Below are positions 7,524 through 17,745 of a DNA stretch of 64,000 nucleotides, in pieces. Source of the stretch: Meridianimarinicoccus aquatilis. Its GTDB lineage: Bacteria > Pseudomonadota > Alphaproteobacteria > Rhodobacterales > Rhodobacteraceae. Made by a program: the position numbers and the translations under genes. Numbering within the stretch: the first letter of the stretch is position 1; each line of letters begins with the position of its first letter. The stretch is from assembly GCF_004358675.1 (NCBI RefSeq), contig NZ_SMZO01000012.1, positions 39,033-103,032 on the forward strand, written 5' to 3'. The notes beneath the pieces are model-generated. The model had not been told where the DNA came from, did no database searches, and saw only the letters and a list, made by a program, of their open reading frames with translations.

Positions 7524-9602
7524 ATGACAGGCGCTCCATCGATGCCGGACGGCACTTCACGCACGTTTGATACGCTTCTTTCCGAAGTGTTTGGCTTTGC
7601 AAGCTTTCGCCCGGGACAACGCGACATTGTTCAGGCTGTGACCGAAGGGCAAAATGCGCTTGCAATTATGCCGACGGGTGGCGGCAAATCCTTATGTTTC
7701 CAACTGCCTGCCCTCTGCCGCGACGGCGTCACGGTTGTTGTCTCACCCCTGATCGCCCTGATGCGGGATCAGGTACGCGCACTGCGTGAGGCCGGTGTTG
7801 CCGCTGGCGCCCTGACATCCGGCAATACGGATGATGAAACCGAAGCTGTTTTTGCAGCCTTGGACGAGGGGACGCTGAAGCTTCTTTATTTGGCTCCCGA
7901 AAGATTGGCCGCGTCAGGAACACAAGCGATGCTACGCCGGATTGGTGTTGGTCTCATCGCCGTCGATGAAGCGCATTGTGTCAGTCAATGGGGCCACGAT
8001 TTCAGACCCGATTATCTGCGCATAGGTGAATTGCGCGCCTCACTGAACGTCCCCTTGGCCGCGTTCACGGCCACAGCCGATGCAGAAACCCGCGCCGAAA
8101 TCACAACGCGCCTGTTTGGCGGTAGCCCGCCGCAAGAATTTCTGCACGGCTTTGACAGGCCCAACATCCATCTGGCCTTTGCCCCCAAAGATGGACCGAG
8201 ACGGCAAATACTGGACTTTGCTGCCGCACGGCGGGGCCAGTCGGGCATCGTGTATTGCGCGACGCGCGCCAAAACAGAAACACTGTCAAAGGCACTGCGT
8301 GAAGATGGCCACCCTGCCACGTTCTATCACGGCGGGATGGAAGCCGATGCGAGGCGAGATGTCGAAGAACGGTTTCAGCGTGAAGATGGGCTGATCGTTG
8401 TTGCTACGGTGGCGTTCGGCATGGGGATCGACAAGCCCGACATTCGATGGGTGGCGCACGCGGATCTCCCGAAATCCATAGAATCCTATTATCAGGAAAT
8501 TGGCCGCGCGGGCCGCGATGGCGCACCGGCCGAAACGCTGACCTTGTTTGGATCCGACGATATCCGACTGCGCCGAACGCAAATCGACGAAAGCCTTGCA
8601 CCACCCGAACGGCGCGATGCAGATCATGGGCGCCTTAACGCCCTTTTGGGCTTGGCCGAAGCTCTGGAATGTCGGCGAAGCACCTTGTTGTCCTATTTTG
8701 GCGACAGCGTCACCACGTGCGGAAACTGTGACCTTTGCGACCGCCCCCCGGACGTGATTGATGGCACCGATGCTGTCCGCAAGGCATTGTCGGCAATCCT
8801 GCGAACGGGCGAAAATTTTGGCGCCGGGCATCTGATCGATATTCTTACTGGAACGCAGACAGACAAAATCAGCCAACGAGGGCATGACAAACTGCCGACA
8901 TTCGGTGTGGGCCGCGAGTTCACCAAAGCCCAATGGCAAGGCCTGTTTCGGCAAATGATGGGCCGTGATCTTCTTAGGCCCGACCGGGAACGGCATGGGG
9001 CGCTTTTCATGACCGAAGCAGCGCGCCCGATCCTGAAGGGGGAGCAACGGATCAAGTTGCGACGGGATGCGATTGCAGCGCGCCAGCGCAGCGGGCCTGC
9101 AGTAAAGACGCTTGTGTCTGACGAGGATGCGCCGCTTTTATCGGCACTAAAGGCCAAGCGGCGTGCACTGGCCGAGGCAGCCAATGCCCCGGCTTATGTC
9201 ATATTTCCTGACCGGACCTTGATCGAAATGGCCGAAAAACGGCCGCAAGACATGGATGCCATGGCGCAGATCGGCGGCGTCGGGGCCAAGAAACTTGAAC
9301 GCTATGGCGCTTTGTTTCTTGAGGTGATCGCAGGCGCGGCACCGGCCGTATTGCACCCCAGGCGGCGGGCTTTGGCGGGTCGCCCGGAAGGGCCTTTGTT
9401 CGATCGATTGCAAGACGCGCAGACCGCCTTGTTGCGGGGGGCAGACGGAACAGAGCGCCCTTTGAGTTGTTCCAGTGCAGAGTTGGCAAAACTGGCTCGC
9501 GGACGGCCACAATCGTTGGAGGCCGTGATCGGCGTGATTGGCACCAGAAAGGGCGAACGTTTCGCCGAGGCTTTCCTGACCATTATTGCGGACTCACAAT
9601 AG
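7524..9602 (+). CDS. recQ: ATP-dependent DNA helicase RecQ
   Basis: RecQ unwinds DNA 3'-5' in recombination and fork repair. The order of parts is complete. The first RecA-like domain has FRPGQRDIVQ (motif 0), PTGGGKSLCFQLP (Walker A) and DEAHCVSQWGHDFRPDY (DEAH plus the RecQ aromatic loop). The second has ATVAFGMGIDKPDIRWVAH and QEIGRAGRDG. The zinc subdomain carries CRRSTLLSYFG followed by CGNCDLC. A winged helix follows, then an HRDC domain (LKAKRRALAEAANAPAYVIFPD), and the C-terminus looks like a second, weaker HRDC. The first ATG (7524) is used; a TTG at 7494 and an ATG at 7542 are alternatives, none with a good Shine-Dalgarno. Confidence 0.93.
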   Translation: MTGAPSMPDGTSRTFDTLLSEVFGFASFRPGQRDIVQAVTEGQNALAIMPTGGGKSLCFQLPALCRDGVTVVVSPLIALMRDQVRALREAGVAAGALTSGNTDDETEAVFAALDEGTLKLLYLAPERLAASGTQAMLRRIGVGLIAVDEAHCVSQWGHDFRPDYLRIGELRASLNVPLAAFTATADAETRAEITTRLFGGSPPQEFLHGFDRPNIHLAFAPKDGPRRQILDFAAARRGQSGIVYCATRAKTETLSKALREDGHPATFYHGGMEADARRDVEERFQREDGLIVVATVAFGMGIDKPDIRWVAHADLPKSIESYYQEIGRAGRDGAPAETLTLFGSDDIRLRRTQIDESLAPPERRDADHGRLNALLGLAEALECRRSTLLSYFGDSVTTCGNCDLCDRPPDVIDGTDAVRKALSAILRTGENFGAGHLIDILTGTQTDKISQRGHDKLPTFGVGREFTKAQWQGLFRQMMGRDLLRPDRERHGALFMTEAARPILKGEQRIKLRRDAIAARQRSGPAVKTLVSDEDAPLLSALKAKRRALAEAANAPAYVIFPDRTLIEMAEKRPQDMDAMAQIGGVGAKKLERYGALFLEVIAGAAPAVLHPRRRALAGRPEGPLFDRLQDAQTALLRGADGTERPLSCSSAELAKLARGRPQSLEAVIGVIGTRKGERFAEAFLTIIADSQ

Positions 9603-9662
9603 CGCTGTTCGACTGGACGCATCGGCACTGCGGCCCTAGATATTTTGACAAAGGAGAGCGTT

Positions 9663-10448
9663 ATGCTGGTAGTCATTTCCCCCGCGAAAAAGTTGGATTG
9701 GACCGACGTTGATGGCGTCAGTTTGTCGACGCCAGCGTTTCAAGAGAATGCCATCTATCTTGCAAAGGTCGCCGGGCGGCTCTCTCGCGCAGATCTCCAG
9801 AAGCTCATGAGCATCAGCGGGTCTTTGGCGGAATTGAACCAGAAGCGGTTTCGCGCATTTGAGTCGGACCCGGCAGAAGAGACGCTTCGCCCGGCCATGT
9901 ACGCCTTTGCCGGTGATACGTATCAAGGCCTTCATGCCAAAAGCCTAGACCGCGACTCAGTACAGTATGCTCAGAACCACGTGCGAATTTTATCCGGACT
10001 TTATGGTCTGTTACGTCCGCTGGATGGGATGCAACCCTATCGTCTTGAAATGGGCTCACGACTGAAAACCGCCAAAGCAAATTCGCTCTACGCATACTGG
10101 GGCGCGCAAATTGCCGAAGCCTTGAACGCGCAAGCCGCTCGGACGAACAGCAAGGTCTTGTTGAATTGCGCGTCAAAGGAATACTTCAGCGCGGTAGATT
10201 TGGATGTGCTTGAACCAAGCGTCATTACGCCAGTTTTTCTTGAAGAGCGCGGCGACGACGCAAAGGTTATCAGCTTTTATGCGAAGCGCGCGCGCGGGGC
10301 GATGGCCCGCTTTGTGGCGGAAGAAAGGATCACTTCGGCAGATGCGTTGAAGGACTTCGATCATGGCGGCTATCGCTTCGATGCCGCACGCAGCACGCAA
10401 GAAGCGCCTGTATTCTTGCGTCCGGAAAGCGCTCAGAAAGCGGCTTAG
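9663..10448 (+). CDS. yaaA: Peroxide stress protein YaaA (UPF0246)
   Basis: YaaA binds DNA and lowers oxidative DNA damage by limiting free iron during peroxide stress in E. coli. The 261-residue product opens with MLVVISPAKKLDW and contains FAGDTYQGL, RILSGLYGLLRPLDGMQPYRLEMG and NCASKEYFSAV, all hallmarks of the family. AAAGGAG ends 7 bases before the ATG at 9663, so the upstream TTG was not used. It follows recQ by 60 bases; the pairing with a repair helicase fits a DNA-protection theme but may be chance. Confidence 0.92.
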   Translation: MLVVISPAKKLDWTDVDGVSLSTPAFQENAIYLAKVAGRLSRADLQKLMSISGSLAELNQKRFRAFESDPAEETLRPAMYAFAGDTYQGLHAKSLDRDSVQYAQNHVRILSGLYGLLRPLDGMQPYRLEMGSRLKTAKANSLYAYWGAQIAEALNAQAARTNSKVLLNCASKEYFSAVDLDVLEPSVITPVFLEERGDDAKVISFYAKRARGAMARFVAEERITSADALKDFDHGGYRFDAARSTQEAPVFLRPESAQKAA

Positions 10449-10462
10449 CGTTTGGGGTTCGC

Positions 10463-12730
10463 CTATTTCTCTTCCGAAAGCGTCGTAGCAGGTGCGTGCA
10501 ATGCGACGCCTCCGGGCAAATATTGTTCGATCATCGCGGTAATGGCGGCTTTGCGAAGCGGTTTCGTCAAATAGTGATCCATACCGGAGGCAAGAATTTC
10601 CTCATCATCGCCAGCCATTGCATGGGCCGTAAGTGCGCAAATGGGGACATTCGCCAAGGTTGAGTTTGCCTCGATCGCACGGATTGCGCGTGTCGCCTCT
10701 TTTCCATCCATTTCTGGCATGGAAATATCCATAAAGATGATATCTGGTCGCGCGGCCTGAAACGCCTCTACAGCCTCGCGCCCGTTATTTGCAAAGGTGA
10801 CCTGAACGTTCAGACCACCAACCATTTTGCGAAAAACGAGCTGATTTGTTTTGTTGTCCTCGGCAGCGAGGATGGTCATAGGCGGACCAGATCCCGCTTT
10901 GTCAGGGGGGCCACCGGACGTTGATTTTTCTGACTGGCCATCAACGGCAGGGTTTTGCTCAGGCATTGCAATCCCAAGCTCCGCCACACGCCGGAACAGA
11001 TCGCGCCGTAGCAAGGGCTTTTGCAGCACGGCATTCACACCGCAATCTGACGCCAAGGTTCCGAAGTCGCCCGGCGCGGAACTCAGCAGCAATATTGGCG
11101 CCACTTCGCCCCGTGAGCGTAAACGACGGGACAATTCGAGACCGTCCATGTCTGGCATTTTGTAGTCCGTGACGATCAAATCAAAACTGCCGCTCTTTGT
11201 GGTCATCGCTTCTGATCCGCTTCGGCACGATGAAACCTGGAAGCCCATGACTGAAAGCTGCCGTTCGAGTATCATCCGATTGATTTGCTGATCATCTACG
11301 ACCAAAGCCGATTTGTTTAGGCCTGTCTCGACTGACGGCACTCGCACAGCTGTATCTTCGTCCGTTGGAAGGCTAAGGCTAAAACCAAAGCTCGACCCCT
11401 CGCCTTCAACGGATTCAACCCAGATTTCGCCCCCCATCAATGCAATCAACTTGCAGGTAATTGACAGACCGAGCCCGGTCCCTTCGAAGCGGCGATTTCG
11501 TTCATCATCCACTTGATTGAACTCACCGAAAATGTGGTCGACCTTCTCAGCCGGAATTCCGATTCCCGTATCTTCGACCGTGACCCGCAATTCGTGGTTG
11601 CCGTTTTCACCCGGAAAGCCGGTAACGCGGATCAAAACATGTCCTTCCAACGTGAACTTGACCGCATTACCCATGAGATTGGTCAAGATCTGACGGACGC
11701 GACCGGGATCGCCAACAAATCGCGTCGGCAGGAACATGTCGAAATCAATCAGCAAATCTATCCCACGTTCCTGCGCCGATGGTTTGAGCAACAGCAATAC
11801 TTCGTGGATCGTCCGCTCCAGATCGAATGGCGCAGGGTTAAGAGAGAGCTTCTGCGCTTCGATCTTTGAGTAGTCGAGCACGTCGTTGATAATAACGAGA
11901 AGCGTTTCACCGGAACTACGGATGGTTTCCGCATAAAGTTGCTGCTCTTCGGACAAGTCGGTGTCGCAAAGAAGATCAGCCATACCGACAACACCATTCA
12001 TCGGCGTTCTGATTTCGTGGCTCATATTTGCCAGGAACGACGATTTCGCACGGTTGGCAGCTTCGGCTCGCGAACGCTGTTCCTTGAGTTGCTCTTCGTA
12101 ACGGATGGTTTCGGTTATGTTCAGTGCAAGGCTGACCATGTCGCCATCACGCGCGCGCCGATCAATCAACTTTACATAGCTTTCATCCCAGAGCTTTAGA
12201 GTGATCGGTTCGATCTTGTCGTGTTTCCAACGTGCGAGCATTCGGGCTTGCCATGTAGTCGGCGCCTCAAACCCGATATCCACCAATCCTTCTTCCACCA
12301 GAAGCAGAAGTATGTCGGGATAGGTCACACCCGGCCTTATGCTATCCAGCCCGTCAAAAATGTTCATGTATGAATGGTTCGCAATGACCAACTGGTTGCG
12401 CGGGTTGAAAACGGCGAACCCGTCCTGGATCGTCTCAAGCGCTTCCCATAGGCGCCTTTCCGCCTTGACCGCTTGCTTGTTGGCGCGCTGCAAATCCGCC
12501 CGAACCTGCGTGTTTTCGCCTTTCAGGTTCTCGGCTTCAGATTGGAAAGTCTTTGCTTCTTCTCGTTTTACGATAATCTCATCTGACAAGAGCCGCGCAT
12601 GGGCCGACAGCTTGCGGTTCGCGTTGTGCAGTTCACGACTTTTCTGATCCAACAGCCGTTCAGCCGCCAGTCGTGCCCGCCGTTCTTGCGCGAGCATTTC
12701 GGAAAGATCAGGTTTGCCGATGTTAGGCAT
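10463..12730 (-). CDS. Hybrid sensor histidine kinase with two receiver domains
   Basis: A 755-residue cytoplasmic-looking kinase with no membrane segment. A coiled coil spans about residues 10-95, followed by a PAS-like domain (ETIQDGFAVFNPRNQLVIANHSY, ~98-215). The HisKA motif NMSHEIRTPMNG places phospho-acceptor His238. HATPase boxes follow (N-box NLMGNAVKFT, G1 VEDTGIGIP, G2 FEGTGLGL). Two receiver domains have Asp522 (VTDYKMPDMDG) and Asp668 (FMDISMPEMDG). There is no HPt domain, so an external phosphotransfer partner is expected. The input signal is unknown. It lies downstream of serA but behind a terminator, so it is probably a separate unit. Confidence 0.9.
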   Translation of the reverse strand: MPNIGKPDLSEMLAQERRARLAAERLLDQKSRELHNANRKLSAHARLLSDEIIVKREEAKTFQSEAENLKGENTQVRADLQRANKQAVKAERRLWEALETIQDGFAVFNPRNQLVIANHSYMNIFDGLDSIRPGVTYPDILLLLVEEGLVDIGFEAPTTWQARMLARWKHDKIEPITLKLWDESYVKLIDRRARDGDMVSLALNITETIRYEEQLKEQRSRAEAANRAKSSFLANMSHEIRTPMNGVVGMADLLCDTDLSEEQQLYAETIRSSGETLLVIINDVLDYSKIEAQKLSLNPAPFDLERTIHEVLLLLKPSAQERGIDLLIDFDMFLPTRFVGDPGRVRQILTNLMGNAVKFTLEGHVLIRVTGFPGENGNHELRVTVEDTGIGIPAEKVDHIFGEFNQVDDERNRRFEGTGLGLSITCKLIALMGGEIWVESVEGEGSSFGFSLSLPTDEDTAVRVPSVETGLNKSALVVDDQQINRMILERQLSVMGFQVSSCRSGSEAMTTKSGSFDLIVTDYKMPDMDGLELSRRLRSRGEVAPILLLSSAPGDFGTLASDCGVNAVLQKPLLRRDLFRRVAELGIAMPEQNPAVDGQSEKSTSGGPPDKAGSGPPMTILAAEDNKTNQLVFRKMVGGLNVQVTFANNGREAVEAFQAARPDIIFMDISMPEMDGKEATRAIRAIEANSTLANVPICALTAHAMAGDDEEILASGMDHYLTKPLRKAAITAMIEQYLPGGVALHAPATTLSEEK

Positions 12731-12899
12731 GGGGGCTCCGGCCGGATTCGATCCTGAGCAGTTTGCCTGTATTTTCCTGAACAGGCGGTGAACACCTGTG
12801 CAATCACGGCAGATTGTGACGCCTCAACCTGATTGCGCGTAATAACCTGGCAGCCGCTGATTGACGTTGGTGCGTGTTCTAATGAACTGATTTTTCATG

Positions 12900-12928
12900 A
12901 AAAAGTCCCCCCCGATTTGGGGAGGACC
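12900..12928 (-). terminator. Terminator of serA
   Basis: On the minus strand GTCCTCCCC and GGGGGGGAC form a 9-bp stem with one G-U pair and a 5-base loop, followed by TTTTT. It lies 58 bases after the serA stop. Confidence 0.8.
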
Positions 12929-12985
12929 GAAAATCATACATGCGCCACCGCAACTCGGGCGGTGCAAAGCGGGGCGTTCCTGCGA

Positions 12986-14581
12986 TCAGGCCGCGTCGAA
13001 TTTCAGCGGGCGAACCTGCTGGAACAGGCCAGTGTCTTTCAGCGCCTTCACGCAAGACTCAACTGGTTGATCATCGAGATACAGCAACGCAATCGCGTCT
13101 TCGCCCGATTTGGTACGCCCCAGAGTGAAGTTCGCGATGTTCACTTCGTGCTCACCCAGTGTCTTACCAAGCGTCCCGATGATGCCCGGCACATCGCGGT
13201 TGGTGGTATAGAGCATGTTTGCGCCGACCTCTGCATCGATATTGATGCCTTTGATCTGGATGAAGCGCGGCTTGCCATCGCTAAAGACCGTCCCGGCAAT
13301 CGTGCGCGTACGGCTGTCCGTTTCTACCGTCAGCTTGATATATGCATCAAACACGCCGGACTTGTCTTGCGTGGTGCGCGAAAGCTTGATCCCACGTTCC
13401 TGCGCGATCACGGGTGCGGACACCATGTTCACGTCGGGGTTGGTGGCCTTCATGAAGCCTGCCAGCGTTGCACAGTTCAGCGCATCAAGGTTCATTTCGG
13501 AAACCAGACCGTCATACAGCACGTTGATCGCCTTGACCGGCTCGTCCGTCATCTGGCCGACGAAGCTGCCCAGATGTTCGGCCAGCTTGACCCAAGGGCC
13601 CATAACTGCGGCCTCTTCGGCTGTGACCGACGGCATGTTCAGAGCATTCTGAACAGCGCCAGTCAGCAGGTAGTCAGACATCTGCTCGGCCACTTGAAGC
13701 GCGACGTTTTCCTGGGCTTCAGTTGTCGCCGCGCCAAGGTGCGGGGTGCAGACAACATTCGGCAGATTGAACAGAACGTTTTCAGTCGCCGGTTCCACTG
13801 CGAAAACGTCAAAGGCGGCGCCGGCGACGTGGCCGGATTTCAGGGCTTCGGCAAGCGCTTCTTCGTCGACCAGACCACCGCGAGCACAGTTGATGATCCG
13901 AACGCCTTTCTTGGTCTTGGCAAGAGCTTCGCGCGACAGGATGTTCGCGGTCTTCTCGGTTTTAGGAACGTGAAGCGTAATGAAATCAGCGCGCTGCAAC
14001 AATTCGTCCAGTTCCACTTTGGTCACACCAAGCTTTTTGGCGCGGTCGTCAGAGAGGAATGGATCATAGGCGATGACCTTCATTTTCAGGCCAACGGCGC
14101 GGTCGCAAACGATGCCGCCGATATTACCGGCACCGATCACGCCAAGGGTTTTACCGGTCAGCTCAACCCCCATGAACTTGGACTTTTCCCATTTGCCCGC
14201 ATGGGTGGAGGCGGACGCTTCGGGGATCTGGCGGGCAACGGCGAACATCATGGCGATGGCGTGCTCGGCAGTGGTGATCATGTTGCCGAATGGTGTGTTC
14301 ATGACGATCACACCCTTGCGTGACGCGGCAGGGATATCGACGTTGTCGACACCAATACCGGCGCGGCCAATGACTTTGAGGTTGCTGGCGGCTTCGATCA
14401 GCTTTTCCGTCGCCTTGGTCGCAGAGCGGATCGCAAGCCCGTCATACTGGTCGATGATGGACAGAAGCTTTTCCTTGTCCTTGCCAAGCTCAGGCATGAA
14501 ATCCACGTCGATTCCGCGATCGCGGAAGATCTGAACGGCGGTTTCGGACAGTTTGTCAGAGACGAGAACCTTGGGGGCCAT
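12986..14581 (-). CDS. serA: D-3-phosphoglycerate dehydrogenase
   Basis: SerA oxidises 3-phosphoglycerate to 3-phosphohydroxypyruvate, the first step of serine synthesis. The 531-residue protein is the long type. Substrate domain: IRSATKATEKLIEAA and GRAGIGVDNVDIPAA. NAD domain: LGVIGAGNIGGIVCDRAVGLKM, with the catalytic region NCARGGLVDEEAL and the histidine in TPHLGAAT. An intervening domain and a C-terminal ACT domain (RDVPGIIGTLGKTLGEHEVNIANFTLGR) follow; the ACT domain is where serine feedback acts in many members. It lies 187 bases after serC on the same strand, so transcription from the serC promoter is likely. Confidence 0.95.
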   Translation of the reverse strand: MAPKVLVSDKLSETAVQIFRDRGIDVDFMPELGKDKEKLLSIIDQYDGLAIRSATKATEKLIEAASNLKVIGRAGIGVDNVDIPAASRKGVIVMNTPFGNMITTAEHAIAMMFAVARQIPEASASTHAGKWEKSKFMGVELTGKTLGVIGAGNIGGIVCDRAVGLKMKVIAYDPFLSDDRAKKLGVTKVELDELLQRADFITLHVPKTEKTANILSREALAKTKKGVRIINCARGGLVDEEALAEALKSGHVAGAAFDVFAVEPATENVLFNLPNVVCTPHLGAATTEAQENVALQVAEQMSDYLLTGAVQNALNMPSVTAEEAAVMGPWVKLAEHLGSFVGQMTDEPVKAINVLYDGLVSEMNLDALNCATLAGFMKATNPDVNMVSAPVIAQERGIKLSRTTQDKSGVFDAYIKLTVETDSRTRTIAGTVFSDGKPRFIQIKGINIDAEVGANMLYTTNRDVPGIIGTLGKTLGEHEVNIANFTLGRTKSGEDAIALLYLDDQPVESCVKALKDTGLFQQVRPLKFDAA

Positions 14582-14735
14582 GATGGCTATCCTTCAAAAA
14601 TCGGCGCTCCGGGCGTTGTAGGAATCTTGTAGGAATCCTGTCGGAGTCGCGTAATGGCGTATCGGGCACAAAGACCCGCCTGCGGGGAAAGAGGGGCGCG
14701 CCGTGTGGCGCCCTTCGGATCAGAAAATCGGGGGC

Positions 14736-14766
14736 AAAGGCGGTGCACCTTGCGGGTGCACCCTTT
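14736..14766 (-). terminator. Hairpin between serC and serA
   Basis: Directly after the serC stop the minus strand reads AAAGG, GTGCACC, a short loop, GGTGCAC and CCTTT, forming a nested stem. No U-run follows, so it is more likely a partial terminator or an RNA-stabilising hairpin that sets the serC to serA ratio. Confidence 0.4.
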
Positions 14767-14768
14767 GA

Positions 14769-15923
14769 TCAGGCCGCTTTTGCCTGTGCGTCGAGTTCCG
14801 CGTGGAACGCCCAGTCAAGCCAAGGCATCAGTGCCGCGACATCCGACGCTTCGATGGTCGAGCCACACCAGATGCGAAGACCGGCAGGGGCATCGCGATA
14901 GGCGCCCAGATCGAGACCGACATTTTCTGCCTCTAGACGTTTTGCGACACCTTTTGCAAAGGCCGCGCCATCGACGATCCGGTCATCGTTGAACTTGAGA
15001 CAAACCGATGTGGTCGAGCGGGTCGCAGGGTCGCTGGCCAAGAAGTCGATCCACGGGGTCGCGGCGACGAATTTCTCGATTTCGGCGAAGTTGGCATCGG
15101 CGCGGGCGATAAGGCCCGCCAGGCCGCCCACGGTTTCAGCCCAATCCAGCGCAACAAGGTAGTCTTCGACACAGAGCATGGACGGTGTGTTGATCGTCTC
15201 GCCCTTGAAGATGCCCTCATTCAGCTTGCCGCCCTTGGTCAGGCGGAAGATTTTTGGCAGAGGCCATGCGGGGGTGTAGCTTTCCAGCCGTTCGACCGCG
15301 CGCGGGGACAGGATCAGCATGCCGTGGGCCGCTTCACCGCCAAGAACCTTTTGCCAAGAGAAGGTGGTCACATCCAGCTTGTCCCAGGGCAGGTCCATCG
15401 CGAAGGCGGCGGATGTCGCATCGCACAGGGTCAGGCCCGCACGGTCCGCCGGGATCGCATCGCCGGATGCCATGCGCACACCGGATGTTGTCCCGTTCCA
15501 GGTGAAGCAGACGTCGTTGTCATAGTTCAGCGCGGCCATATCCACGATTTCGCCATAGGCGGCTTCGTGCACGGTTGCGTCGATCTTCAGTTGTTTGACC
15601 ACATCGGTGACCCAGCCAGCGCCGAAGCTTTCCCACGCAACCATTTGCGCGGGACGCTCGCCCAGAAGCGACCACATGGCCATTTCGAACGCGCCAGTGT
15701 CAGAGGCCGGCACAATGCCGATACGGTAATCTGCGGGGATGCCAAGAATGTCGCGGGTGCGGTCGATGGCGGCTTTGAGCTTCGCCTTGCCGACGGCTGC
15801 GCGGTGCGACCGGCCAAGCGGCGCATCCTTCAGGGCATCGAGAGTCCAGTTGGGGAGTTTGGCACAGGGGCCAGAGGAGAAACGCGGATTCGCAGGTCGC
15901 GCGTCAGGGTGCGTGGTAACCAT
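14769..15923 (-). CDS. serC: Phosphoserine aminotransferase
   Basis: SerC is a PLP enzyme that converts 3-phosphohydroxypyruvate and glutamate to phosphoserine. The 384-residue protein starts [26 protein letters not shown], the form common in alphaproteobacteria. The PLP lysine lies in [27 protein letters not shown] and [17 protein letters not shown] are also characteristic. The long frame upstream of 15923 is not coding: it runs through the leader RNA and promoter. GGAAGGA lies 9 bases before the ATG. It is the first gene of serC-serA. Confidence 0.95.
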   Translation of the reverse strand: MVTTHPDARPANPRFSSGPCAKLPNWTLDALKDAPLGRSHRAAVGKAKLKAAIDRTRDILGIPADYRIGIVPASDTGAFEMAMWSLLGERPAQMVAWESFGAGWVTDVVKQLKIDATVHEAAYGEIVDMAALNYDNDVCFTWNGTTSGVRMASGDAIPADRAGLTLCDATSAAFAMDLPWDKLDVTTFSWQKVLGGEAAHGMLILSPRAVERLESYTPAWPLPKIFRLTKGGKLNEGIFKGETINTPSMLCVEDYLVALDWAETVGGLAGLIARADANFAEIEKFVAATPWIDFLASDPATRSTTSVCLKFNDDRIVDGAAFAKGVAKRLEAENVGLDLGAYRDAPAGLRIWCGSTIEASDVAALMPWLDWAFHAELDAQAKAA

Positions 15924-15946
15924 CGCTGGTATCCTTCCAGATAAAT

Positions 15947-15980
15947 GCCCTTCGTTGGGGAAGGGTGTCCCACGGGCGGC
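15947..15980 (-). ncRNA. serC leader RNA element
   Basis: On the minus strand CCGCCCGTGGGACACCC is followed by a CCCTTC / GAAGGG hairpin with a CCCAAC loop, 24 bases before the serC ATG. This matches my memory of the serC leader motif described upstream of serC operons in alphaproteobacteria. The predicted transcript would begin almost at CCCGTGGG, so the motif forms the very 5' end. Its mechanism is not established. Confidence 0.65.
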
Positions 15981-16007
15981 TCTACAGAACGCATAAATTC
16001 CCGTCAA
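15979..16007 (-). promoter_or_regulatory. serC promoter
   Basis: Minus-strand TTGACG (16007-16002), a 17-base spacer and TAGAGC (15984-15979). The predicted start falls at the first bases of the serC leader, which supports both calls. Confidence 0.6.
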
Positions 16008-16209
16008 CTGGCAAAACTCAGGGATGGCGCGCATCGCGACCTTTGTCGAAGATGTCGCTGCCGGGGCGAGGCGCGCCCTCTTGCCCGAAAAGGCGAGGCA
16101 ACTGGCCGGTTTGGGCGTGGGGGCTGAAAGCCGCTTTCCAGCGAAGTGCCCCCATTCTATAAGGTGCCCCATGCACACCTGATCCGGGCGTGTACGGAGT
16201 GCGTGCACG

Positions 16210-17364
16210 ATGACCAACATAGGCCCAGCCCCCGGCCCATTCGAAATTTTTCTTGTTGTCGCGCCGGGGCTTGAACCCGCGCTTTTGACAGAAACCCATG
16301 CGGCAGGATTTCAGGAGGCCGAGATCGTGCCCGGCGGCGTGCGGTTTCAGGGCGGTTGGCCGGATGTTTGGCGCGCGAACCTGATGCTGCGCGGGACCGG
16401 GCGGGTCTTGGCGCGGATTGGATCGTTTCGGGCAATGCACCTTGCCCAGCTTGATAAGCGGGCGCGCAAATTTCCCTGGGCGGACGTTTTGCGCCCGGAC
16501 GTGCCTGTAAAGGTGGATGTAACGTGCAAGCAGTCGCGCATTTACCATGCCGGGGCCGCAACACAGCGGATCGAGACGGCGCTGCGCGAAACGCTTGGCG
16601 CGCAAATCAGCGCCGAGGCGGAGCTTTCCCTCAAAGTGCGTATTGAGGATGATTTGTGCACCATTAGTGTGGACACTTCCGGCGAGCCACTGCACCGGCG
16701 CGGTCACAAACTGGCCGTGGGCAAAGCGCCAATCCGCGAAACGCTGGCGGCGCTGTTTCTGCAACAGGCGGGCTATAATGGAGTTGAACCGGTGGTTGAC
16801 CCGATGTGCGGATCGGGAACCTTTGTAATTGAGGCGGCTGAAATAGCCGCAGGACTGCCGCCGGGCCGTTCACGCAGTTTCGCATTTGAGCACCTTGTCG
16901 GGTTCGATGCGGCAGCATGGCAGGCAATGCGCGAGGAGGCCGTAGCCAAGGCCACGCCCGATGCATTGACCACGCGGTTTTACGGGTCTGACCGGGACGC
17001 GGGCGCGATCCGCATGAGCCGTGACAATGCAATTCGTGCCGGTGTCGGCGCAGCGGTTTCGTTTCTTGAGCAACCAGCCGGTCGCTTGGTACCGCCGCCG
17101 GGGCCGCCCGGTCTTGTGATTGTGAACCCGCCCTACGGCGCGCGGATCGGCGACCGCAAGAAATTGCGCACGCTCTATGCCTCGCTGGGGCGCACGCTGG
17201 CGGCGAGGTTTGCGGGATGGCGCGTCGCGGTTGTGACCAGTGAACCGGTTCTGGCGCAGGCGACAGGTTTGCCCTTTTGCGATCCGGGCGCGCCAGTGCC
17301 CAATGGCAGCATCCGGGTGCATCTGTATCAGACGGGTCAGCTGCCAGCGCCGAAGGCAGGTTAA
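16210..17364 (+). CDS. THUMP-domain class I RNA methyltransferase (RlmL/COG0116 type)
   Basis: A 384-residue SAM-dependent methyltransferase. The N-terminal ~160 residues form a ferredoxin-like/THUMP RNA-binding region ([20 protein letters not shown] ... [25 protein letters not shown]). The catalytic domain has [18 protein letters not shown] (SAM site) and the [12 protein letters not shown] motif of base-amino methyltransferases. Relatives such as the N-terminal half of E. coli RlmL methylate a guanine N2 in 23S rRNA; the exact base here is inferred, not shown. It is divergent from serC. Confidence 0.85.
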   Translation: MTNIGPAPGPFEIFLVVAPGLEPALLTETHAAGFQEAEIVPGGVRFQGGWPDVWRANLMLRGTGRVLARIGSFRAMHLAQLDKRARKFPWADVLRPDVPVKVDVTCKQSRIYHAGAATQRIETALRETLGAQISAEAELSLKVRIEDDLCTISVDTSGEPLHRRGHKLAVGKAPIRETLAALFLQQAGYNGVEPVVDPMCGSGTFVIEAAEIAAGLPPGRSRSFAFEHLVGFDAAAWQAMREEAVAKATPDALTTRFYGSDRDAGAIRMSRDNAIRAGVGAAVSFLEQPAGRLVPPPGPPGLVIVNPPYGARIGDRKKLRTLYASLGRTLAARFAGWRVAVVTSEPVLAQATGLPFCDPGAPVPNGSIRVHLYQTGQLPAPKAG

Positions 17365-17745
17365 CGACCGTCAGACGGGGGTTCGGCTTTGGCGTAAGAT
17401 AGTGACGCCAAAAGTACGCAGCGCAGTCGATTCGCATAGAGCCTGAATTTTATGCACTTCTATCTTGCGCCACCCGCAATTCGCCCATCAGAAGACGCAG
17501 CAAGCAAGGTACGCGCAGCATTGGTGGCATAGATTAAGGGAACATGAATAATTTCGCCGGACATCTATAGGCGCATGCTTTGTTTGGCATTGGTCGCACA
17601 TCACGGAAAAACTGCTTTACAGGATTTCGTTTTGGCCACACCATATCTTGTAAGCGATCCGCAGATTTGCGCCATCGCTGCGAGAGCAGGCACCATACCT
17701 TGGGGGGCCCTTGTCCGGCCAAGGCACCAACACGCGAGGCCGAGC
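17365..17745 (+). other. 381-base intergenic stretch, no gene seen
   Basis: No convincing coding frame, RNA gene or repeat was seen. A possible hairpin CCTTGG...CCAAGG lies close to the downstream ybjN-like gene (17696-17722). The promoter for ybjN-proC-csaA probably lies here, but I could not pick a clear one. Confidence 0.4.

Noticed and set aside
12833..14323. 496-codon plus-strand frame
   Set aside because: Antisense to serA, with no recognisable domain.
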